Positions 57,247-64,000 of a DNA stretch of 64,000 nucleotides are shown here, piece by piece. How positions within the stretch are numbered: position 1 is the first letter of the stretch; every line of letters begins with the position of its first letter. The stretch lies in assembly GCF_030272615.1 (NCBI RefSeq), contig NC_081406.1, positions 242,113,718 to 242,177,717 on the forward strand, written 5' to 3'. The DNA comes from Cryptomeria japonica (lineage: Eukaryota; Streptophyta; Pinopsida; Cupressales; Cupressaceae). Under the pieces are notes generated by a model. The model saw only the letters and a list, made by a program, of their open reading frames with translations, had not been told where the DNA came from and did not search any database. A program made the position numbers and the translations under genes.

Positions 57247-57765
57247 GGCATCCAAGTCACAAGTGGGTGCCAGAATAACCTCAGGAAGGAAAAACAAGAA
57301 AATCCAAAATTCCTGACCATGTGGAAATGGTGCCCAAGAGCAAGGAGCGCTAGAACTTGGTGATGGAGGAATTTTTCTCCACACCACGTTTTACTGTACC
57401 ACATCAAATTGGCGCCTAGTCAGGGGGTAGAGTGCTAGATTGGGGTCATTCCTCCATGACCAAAATTCCTGAAGCATAGTGTTTTGGCGCCCAAGGTCAA
57501 GTTAGAGCGTTAGGACAGGGGTGTGAAGGAAAAGGCAACAAAGACAAAGTTCCTCCTCAAGGTGTGATTTCTGCCCAAGACAGATAGGTGAGCATTGAAA
57601 CTAGGACATGGAAGAATTTTCCTCCCCAAGAAGAATTCCTTGACTATATGATTTTAGCGCCCTAGCATGAAAGGAGAGCGCCAAAATAGCCCCATGAAGG
57701 AATTTTCCTCCAAACGCTAAATTCTAGTTGCATGTGTCTTTGGCGCCCATGATTGGAATTCCAAG
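57247..57765 (+). repeat. E4 tandem array of seven GGCGCC-type motifs, about 75-86-bp period
   Basis: Motifs of the form TTGGCGCCCAAG...GAGCGCTAG start at about 57247, 57329, 57411, 57486, 57570, 57656 and 57742. Each has a GGCGCC-like half followed within about 20 bp by a GAGCGC-like half, again an imperfect inverted pair. The array holds the place in E4 that the 166-bp array holds in E1-E3, but with half the period and a different motif. Confidence 0.65.
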
Positions 57766-57899
57766 CAAGGTAAATTCCACGCCCAAGGAAAGGATTGAAA
57801 AGGAGGGGCACGAAAATTTAAAGTTAAGGACAAGGAAGAAAGGAAAATCCCCTCAGGGAAGCGATTCAACAATCCTTTCTCAGGCATGGAAATTTATTA

Positions 57900-58340
57900 A
57901 AAGTTGAAGAAATTTCAAGGTGATGATAAAAATTGGTCAAAGGGGAGAATTTTCTCTCTCCTCGATCCCAAAACTCAAATTTGAAAAAATTCCTTAAAAA
58001 AAGGAAAGGTGATGAATTGATCAAAAAATTTCTTTCCGGATGAAGAATTCCTCCACAACATGAAATTGACATTGGAAGAGAAGCATGGAAATCCTAGTCA
58101 AGGAAGAAATTCAAAATTCTTTCTTAGAGAAGAAAATTCGCCTAGAACGAAGAAATTTCGAGGCAAAGTAAAAAATTGGTCAAGGGAGAGAATTTTCTCT
58201 CTTGGATTCCGGAGTTCAAAAATGAAAAAAATTCCTAAAAAATAGGAAAAGCGACAAATTGATCAAAAACCTCCTTCAGAATAGGACTAACTCAAAAAAC
58301 ACAAAAAAATTCTTCCCGGATAAAACTCTCTCCAAGAATC
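57900..58340 (+). repeat. E4 diverged direct duplication, offset 243 bp
   Basis: The stretch around 57931 (aattggtcaaaggggagaat) recurs at 58174 (aattggtcaagggagagaat), followed in both by aattttctctct, aaaaattcct and gatcaaaaa. Two diverged copies of a unit of about 243 bp. No coding content. Confidence 0.75.
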
Positions 58341-58849
58341 CTAGACATACAGGATTCCTGTAGGGCAGATAAATTTGTTAAAATTCTTCCAAGGTAGGAA
58401 AATCTTCCAAAATGTCTTTTGTGAGCTCGGAATGGAAAGATTCTTGCAAAAGATGAGTTGGCAACATGCAAAGGGAATATTTTGTATTAATGAAGCACGA
58501 CCAAGAAAATTATAAATGACGTCAGGGTCCACTTGCATGGTGAGAATCAATTGAACGCATGGCAGTATGGTGGCACATTCATTGCTGGAATATTTGACCA
58601 AGTGGCGGCTGATTCAATGCATGGCAGCCGTCATACTTAATGAAATAATGAAGCATCTTTTGCATGTTGGGCGATATTTTGCATGAGGGTGCATTTATTG
58701 CATAGTGGACACTTTTTGAATGTAATGGTTAATTAATACTTTATGGGTGCCATTTTTGGCAGGAATGTAATCAATTGTTAATGGGCATGATGGATCATTA
58801 ATGAATATTCCCACCTTGTGTGCATCATGTGTGGGGAATCTTCTAGGGT

Positions 58850-58900
58850 AAAACCTAATTAGGGTTTTGCATGTAATCATGGCTTGAGGCCTATATAAAG
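58850..58900 (+). promoter_or_regulatory. E4 3' promoter block: telobox-like palindrome and TATA box
   Basis: AAAACCTAATTAGGGTTTT (58850-58868) is a one-change version of the palindrome in E1-E3. CTATATAAAG follows at 58891-58900, about 740 bp before the 3' end of the element. This shared block ties E4 to E1-E3. Confidence 0.65.
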
Positions 58901-59638
58901 GGGCGATCCCCTCATTTGTGAAAGGAGAGGAGATTTGTATGAAATTGTTGCGATAAGATTTTGAGATAATAACAGTGATGCATTGTTCTTTGATGGCACT
59001 TAAGTTATTTTTTCAAAACTTGCATAGTTTCACCTTCCTCACTTAGAGTAGAAGTAGAGTAGTGCTTTTTTTTCAAAGGAGAATGTAATGGTGCTTGATG
59101 AATTTCCATGGGATAGTCGTTTGGATTGCTTCGTTTTGGGTATTCAAATGCACTTTCTCGATGTGAAAATCCTTTAACATCCTTGGAAGATTGCGCCAGC
59201 TCTTGTGGAGTTGTAGTTAATCTTGGTGAAGCAGACTTTGGTTTATTTGGAATTCATCCATCAGAGCACTATCTATTGATATCAGCACCCTTAGAAGTAG
59301 ATTTAGATCATTCTAACCCTTTCCCCTTTATTTTCAGTTCATTTCAGTTTAGTTCGTTCAAAGCAGAAGCATCACAGAAATACTATATCCGATGATGAAG
59401 TTCCAGCCACAACAAAGAAGTGAAAGAATGATTCAAGCGTAAGTCCCCTTGGATTACCAGCATATCACATCAAGCCAACTGAGTCACGTCCATTGCATAA
59501 TCGGAACCTTGGAGCCAATTGTTTGAACTTATCGCAATTTTGGCATACAATTAAGCTTTGATCAAGAGAGAGTAAAGTGATTGTTGGGCAACTTTATTCT
59601 GTGTTAGAAGCTGTCATAAAAAACACATCAACACCACC

Positions 59639-62600
59639 TTTTTATTTAGATTTATTTCAGCATTGCCTTCAATGAGGGTTGGTCCATTTTCGGTTTTAAT
59701 GATTTCATTGAAATATGCAATTAGTGGCCTTTGGCCTTCACACCTTTAAACCCAATGTTACATATGTGACATCAGCAATATGATGACAATAATTTGCTCT
59801 CCTCTCCTTTGACAACAATATTTCCAACAATCTCTTGCTTTGTTTTTGATGGCGTCCTGCAAGGAAATGATCTATGAATGCAACAAGAATATAGTTACCC
59901 CCCTTTCTGCAACTCTCCCCTTTTGACATCAATGGCAAAGACTTCATAGAGCTAAAAGATAATGCAATGAATAGCACCCCCTGAACTCCTTTCCTCTTTA
60001 GATATTAGTGACTGGATGAGAATGATATTACTCCTAATTGCTGCTTGGGATACTCAAAAGTCTCTTTAGGAAGGGGTTTTGTGAAAATATCTCCAATTTG
60101 TTCCTTTGTGCTAATGTACTCCAGCTTGACATTCTCTCTTGCTACCCGTTCCATTAAGAATTGATATTTGATAGGAATGTGCTTTGTTCTAGAGTGCATA
60201 ACAAGATTCTCTGAGATATTGATTACACTAGTGTTGTCACAAAGTATGGAAATTGGATGATCATATTGAACCTTAATGTCCCTCAATGTTTGCTTCATCC
60301 AAAGAACTTGTGCGGAACATGATGTTGTTGCTATGTATTTGGCCTCTGTTGTGGATAAAAAAATTGAAGGTTATTTCCTGCTTAACCAAGACACTAGACT
60401 GTTGCCAAGGAAGAATGCTCCTTCACTTGTACTTTTTCTATCATCAACACTGCTTGCCGAATCCACATTTGTGTATGCTACTAGCGTGAAATCTTCACTT
60501 TTTGAATACTACAAGCTAAAATCCAAATTTCTGTTAGATATTTAAATATTCTTTTAACTGCTTGCACATGAGTTTCTTTTGGTGCTGCTTGAAAATGTGC
60601 TATCATGCCTATTGCTTGCATAATCTCTAATCTTGATCTTGTCACATATAGTAGGTTCCAATCATTGACATGTACAATGTTTTATTTGCTTCAAGAGACT
60701 CATAATGTTCACTTAATTTACAACTTGTGACCATGAGTGTGCTGATTGGTTTGCAATCTTCCATCCTAAATTTCTTCAACATTTTATTGATGTATTTGGT
60801 TTGCGAGATAAAATACCTTTGTCAGATTGAGAAATTTGTAAACCAAGGAAGAACGATAACTCGCCAAGCATAGATATCTCAAATTTCTTTCACATTTCCT
60901 TTGCGAACTCTTGGCACATTCTATTATTGCCACCTCCAAAAATGATGTCATCAACATAAACCACAATGATCAATTGATTCTGGAAATTACTATCCAAAAT
61001 TCTTCTTTTAGGCCTTGCTGTAGATATTTGTCAAAGTCTTGAATACCAGACTCCGAGGGCTTGTTTTAGTCCATTTCTTCACTCTGCACACATAATCTTT
61101 ATTTTCTAAATAAAAACCCTTGCGATTGTTAAATGTATCTTCTAAAATCTAAATTGCCATTGAGAAAGGACAACTTAACATTCGTTTGATAGATTGAAGT
61201 TCTTGAAACAAGCAAATGCCAAAAACATTCAGATAACTTCTAATCTTGCAACAGGAGCAAAGTTTTCTTCAAAATCAATACTTTCTACTTGAGCGTATCC
61301 TTTACAAACTAACCTTGCTTTGTTCATCAACACTTGACCATATTCATTCAACTTGTTCCTAAAGACCCATTTGTTACCAATCACATTCGTACTTTTTGGT
61401 CTTGGAATGAGTTCCCTCGTTTCATTCTTTTCAATTTGATTCAGCTTTTCTTCCATAGCATTGATCTAATGCTTGTCTTTTCTAGCTTAAAGTCCTTAGG
61501 CTGTATTTTAAATATCAAGGAGAAATTCACATGTTCCGATGCTCTTGTAATCTTCTTCTAGTCTATATCCCAATATCTTAATAGCCAAAAAATAGACTTT
61601 TTGAATGATTCTTTTGAACAAATTTGGATGGTGTCTTTGTATCTCTTTGTCCTATTTCTTCTTTTCCAACTTCTTTTTCTTCCTTGCAACTTGGGCCTTC
61701 ACATTCTTTTTCTTTCATGCTTGAGTCTTCTAGGTGATCATTTGTTTGCATTTTCTCCTCTGATGCCTTTCTTCATCCACTTTTGCATTGGCACTTTCCA
61801 CAATCTTTTGCAGTATTTTATTATAACATCTATAAGCCTTGATTCTTGAGGAATAACCAAGGAAGATGCCTTTGTCAGATCTAGAGTCAAATTTTTTCGA
61901 AATCTGCATCATCTCTTCTTATGTAGCACTTGCTTTTGAAAACTTTGAAGTATATCATTGTCCCCAGTCTTCCCTTCCATAATTTACAAGGTGTCTTGTT
62001 ATTGTTGACTCTAATTTGCCCTCCATTCAGAATGTAGATTGTTGTCTTAACTGCTTCTCTCCAAAACTTGTCTAGTAGATTAGAATCGTTCAACATTGCT
62101 CTAGCCATTTCTTGTATAGTTTGACTCTTTTTTTCTACAACTCCATTTTGTTGTGGAGTCCTTGCTGCTGAAAAATGTCTTTTTATTCCATGATGCTAAC
62201 AAAAGTCTTCAAATTCATTTGAGGTAAACTCATCCCCACGATCTGATCTCAAACACTTGATCTTCAACCTAATGTCATTTTCAACCAAGGCTTTGAAAGA
62301 TTTGAACATCTCAAATGCTTCAATTTTTTCTTTTAGGAAAGTAAACCATGTAATCCTAGAGTAATCATCAGTAAGCGACAAAAAGTAACTCTCATCTTGC
62401 AAACTGTGTTCTTGTGGGGCCACAGAAGACTTTATGAACAAGTTTGAAGGGCTTTGTTGTTGAATATTCCTTCAAATTGAATCTTGCTCGTCTATTTCCC
62501 TTGCTAACATTGCTTGCACAGAGTGTTTAAAGGTTTAGCAATTTTTGGCATATCTCTTATGGCTTGTTTGGTGCTGATTTTCACTAAATTATCAAAGTTT

Positions 62601-63240
62601 ATATTGCCCGTTCTTCTATGCCATAATCAACTTTCTTCTGTTTGTCCTATGTACCATTTTTCTCCTTTGATCTCACTACGGATGTATGGGTTGTTTGTTA
62701 TTCTATTTGCATCGGCAACTACTCTTTTTGTACTTGCCTTTCCTTGTATCACAATTTTGAGTGTGAAAAGTAAGCGTGCGTCCTTGATCACACATGTGAC
62801 TCACACTAAGAGGATTATGCTTCAAACCTTCAACGTACAAGATGTTTTCTGTCTTTGTCTTCTCACTATCAATACTAAGATTATTTTTTGAGTACTTTCC
62901 TATTATCCTTTCTGTAGCATTGTCTCTAACTTTACCACACTTCTGTTCACTTCTTTCGAAGAAAGAAACTTGCTCTTGTCCCCTATCATCTGGTTTGAAC
63001 ATACACTAATATACCATTGATTTCCTTTATTTTGTGCATGGAAGGCTGTTTGCACAAGCATAGAATTTTCCTTTTTCTATTTTTCTTGTACCCGCTTTCT
63101 TTTCTAAACTTTTGTAGATTTTGCCTTTCGCTTGCCAAGGTTATCCTCCTCGTTTTGTCTAGGAGGTTCCACAAAATCACTTCTACAAAAACATGTTGTA
63201 TGACCATAGTTTTTGCACTCATAACAAAACTGTCTGGCCT
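59639..63240 (-). mobile_element. Decayed SIRE-like Ty1/copia element, 5' truncated, minus strand
   Basis: A minus-strand copia body runs from a gag zinc knuckle near 63200 to RNase H at 60005. On the plus strand the sequence ctccccttttgacatcaatg near 59914-59934, read in reverse, matches the conserved polypurine-tract context of SIRE/Maximus-type copia elements. No 5' LTR and no N-terminal gag are found between 63240 and exon H at 63580, so the 5' end is lost. The 3' part is split by E4, and the rest of its LTR probably lies left of 43215. This would be the oldest layer of the nest. Confidence 0.65.
60005..63230 (-). pseudogene. Decayed copia gag-pol of the SIRE-like element
   Basis: Reading right to left: zinc knuckle CYECKNYGHTTCFC (about 63220-63180), pre-integrase region with LYVEGLKHNPLSVSHMCDQG (62703-63002), integrase core LTDDYSRITWF and LRSDRGDEFTS (62196-62441), the WREAVKTTIYILN segment (61887-62108), RT start [15 protein letters not shown] then NFAPVARLE (61229-61456), YVDD near 60955, and RNase H LCDNTSVINISENLVMHSRT with KHIPIKYQF (60005-60298). 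Almost every domain is in a different frame, far more decayed than Copia-1 or Copia-2. Confidence 0.85.
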
Positions 63241-63579
63241 TTATGTATAATCTCAACCATTTCCTTTATTTTTCGTAGTTATTTGTTTAATTCAGTGAAC
63301 TGCTTGGTTGGCTGAATCATTCTTGACAGACATTACTATAGTCGTGTTATATGCAGAATAATTTGTGGGTTCCATGTACTAATTGATTTCCACTTTTTTA
63401 TGTTAAGTTTCAAGTCGTCGATGAACTATTTTAGATTGTGTAAATTTTACAGTAGGACTATTGAATCCTGAGATTTATATAAGAGATACTTATGATATGA
63501 TATTGAGTAGGGTATCTCAGTTCACTTATCTCATCAACTATAGGTCTTACTTTTGTCTTGATCTGGTTTATACTTCCAG

Positions 63580-63708
63580 CACCTTTGCCACAGATGGTGT
63601 GGTCGTTTAACTCCAGCAGAAGTTGCAGTAAAGGTTAAAGATTTTTTCCGATATTATTCTGCAAATCGACATAAGATGACAACATTGACCCCTTCGTACC
63701 ATGCTGAG
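63580..63708 (+). CDS. NADS: NAD+ synthetase, exon H
   Basis: A 129-bp exon (43 codons, phase 0) encoding [20 protein letters not shown], then [20 protein letters not shown] and HAE. Acceptor acttccag|cac, donor gctgag|gtgcgt. [13 protein letters not shown] is a hallmark of the C-terminal region of eukaryotic NAD+ synthetases. The family protein goes on with SYSPEDNRFDLR-FLYN, which I do not find in the last 290 bases, so at least one exon lies beyond the window. Confidence 0.95.
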
Positions 63709-64000
63709 GTGCGTACATCTAACCATTTGGTTTTAGAAGCCATTTTGTTTTTTACATAAAACACTATCATAGAAGCCACATGGATTACTTGTGTACTTTG
63801 TAGGGCAAACTGCAAGACTGTCTTTTGAATTGATTGAGGGTGCTATTAATATTCATTCTTTAACGCATGAATACAACCAATTTGACTTTGTCACGTAAAA
63901 CATAAATCAAGGGAAATATTAAAACAGCTTGTGCTTGTGTAGGATGTCTTAATGATTGTAAATTTTTAGAGAGAATCCAAGATTTCCATTTCTGAACGAA
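63709..64000 (+). other. Start of the next NADS intron
   Basis: Begins gtgcgt after exon H. AT-rich, no coding match to the expected terminal exon, and cut off by the window end. Confidence 0.75.

Larger units (their letters stand above)
43215..59633 (+). mobile_element. E4: LTR-like relative of E1-E3 without the ORF, split by Copia-2
   Basis: The left end TATTGTGACG with CACACATCGCCCC and a CCCCACT/AATGGGG hairpin matches the start of E1-E3 with a few changes. The right end (TTTATTCTGTGT...ACACATCAACA) matches their 3' end. A perfect duplication ccacc flanks it (43210-43214 and 59634-59638). Without Copia-2 and its duplicated ctctt it is 3,166 bp: 43215-43436 plus 56690-59633. It keeps the telobox-like palindrome and a TATA box (58891), but has a different repeat array and no ORF. 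This short relative supports reading the family as LTRs. Confidence 0.85.
40677..63579 (+). other. Giant NADS intron G-H (22,903 bp)
   Basis: Donor cag|gttggc after exon G, acceptor acttccag|cac before exon H. It contains a LINE-type RNase H relic (41.6-42.1 kb) and a nest of four LTR-type insertions (about 42.4-63.3 kb). 40677-41626 and 42132-42430 are AT-rich with nothing I can assign. Confidence 0.9.

Noticed and set aside
63930-64000. Terminal NADS exon at the right edge
   Set aside because: The expected SYSPEDNRFDLR-type peptide is absent in all three forward frames of the last 290 bases.

Overview
The window is nuclear DNA of a seed plant, most likely a gymnosperm (conifer-like). It carries eight spliced exons of one conserved gene, the C-terminal synthetase half of glutamine-dependent NAD+ synthetase (NADS), spread over about 57 kb. 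All eight exons have consensus splice sites and join in frame to 384 codons without a stop. Two introns are enormous: 29,090 bp (10792-39881) and 22,903 bp (40677-63579). They are large because retroelements have piled into them. Naming the clade is inference; the gene and the intron sizes are read directly.

Layout. 1-299: antisense relic of a hAT-type transposase. 674-6319: a complete but frame-broken Ty1/copia element (Copia-1, + strand, TSD ttcaa). 6905-10791: NADS exons A-D. 10792-39881: the first giant intron, holding decayed PPR gene fragments (11.4-12.6 kb), a decayed remote relative of the large LTR-borne ORF (12.9-17.6 kb) split by a 1.4-kb solo LTR, another solo LTR (20.7-21.95 kb), the 7.87-kb element E1 (22401-30268), a short minus-strand solo LTR (31.5-32.2 kb) and the 7.16-kb element E2 (32308-39468). 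39882-40676: exons E-G. 40677-63579: the second giant intron, a nest in which a decayed SIRE-like copia element (minus) was entered by element E4 (43215-59633), E4 by Copia-2 (43437-56684, minus), and Copia-2 by E3 (44583-51742). 63580-63708: exon H. The last NADS exon is beyond the window.

The most unusual content is the family E1/E2/E3, with E4 and the 11-18 kb relic as relatives. Each copy is a single TGTTG...CAACA unit of 7.2-7.9 kb flanked by about 5-bp target duplications, so it has the topology of a solo LTR. Inside it has a terminal hairpin, an array of 11-14 imperfect hairpins mostly spaced about 166 bp apart, a promoter-like block (paired CGGCC motifs plus TATA box), a long ORF (1,073 codons and intact in E1; broken in E2 and E3), and a second promoter-like block (palindromic telobox plus TATA) just before the 3' end. 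I do not recognise the encoded protein. A giant LTR carrying its own gene and a nucleosome-length hairpin array is the best candidate here for an undescribed system.
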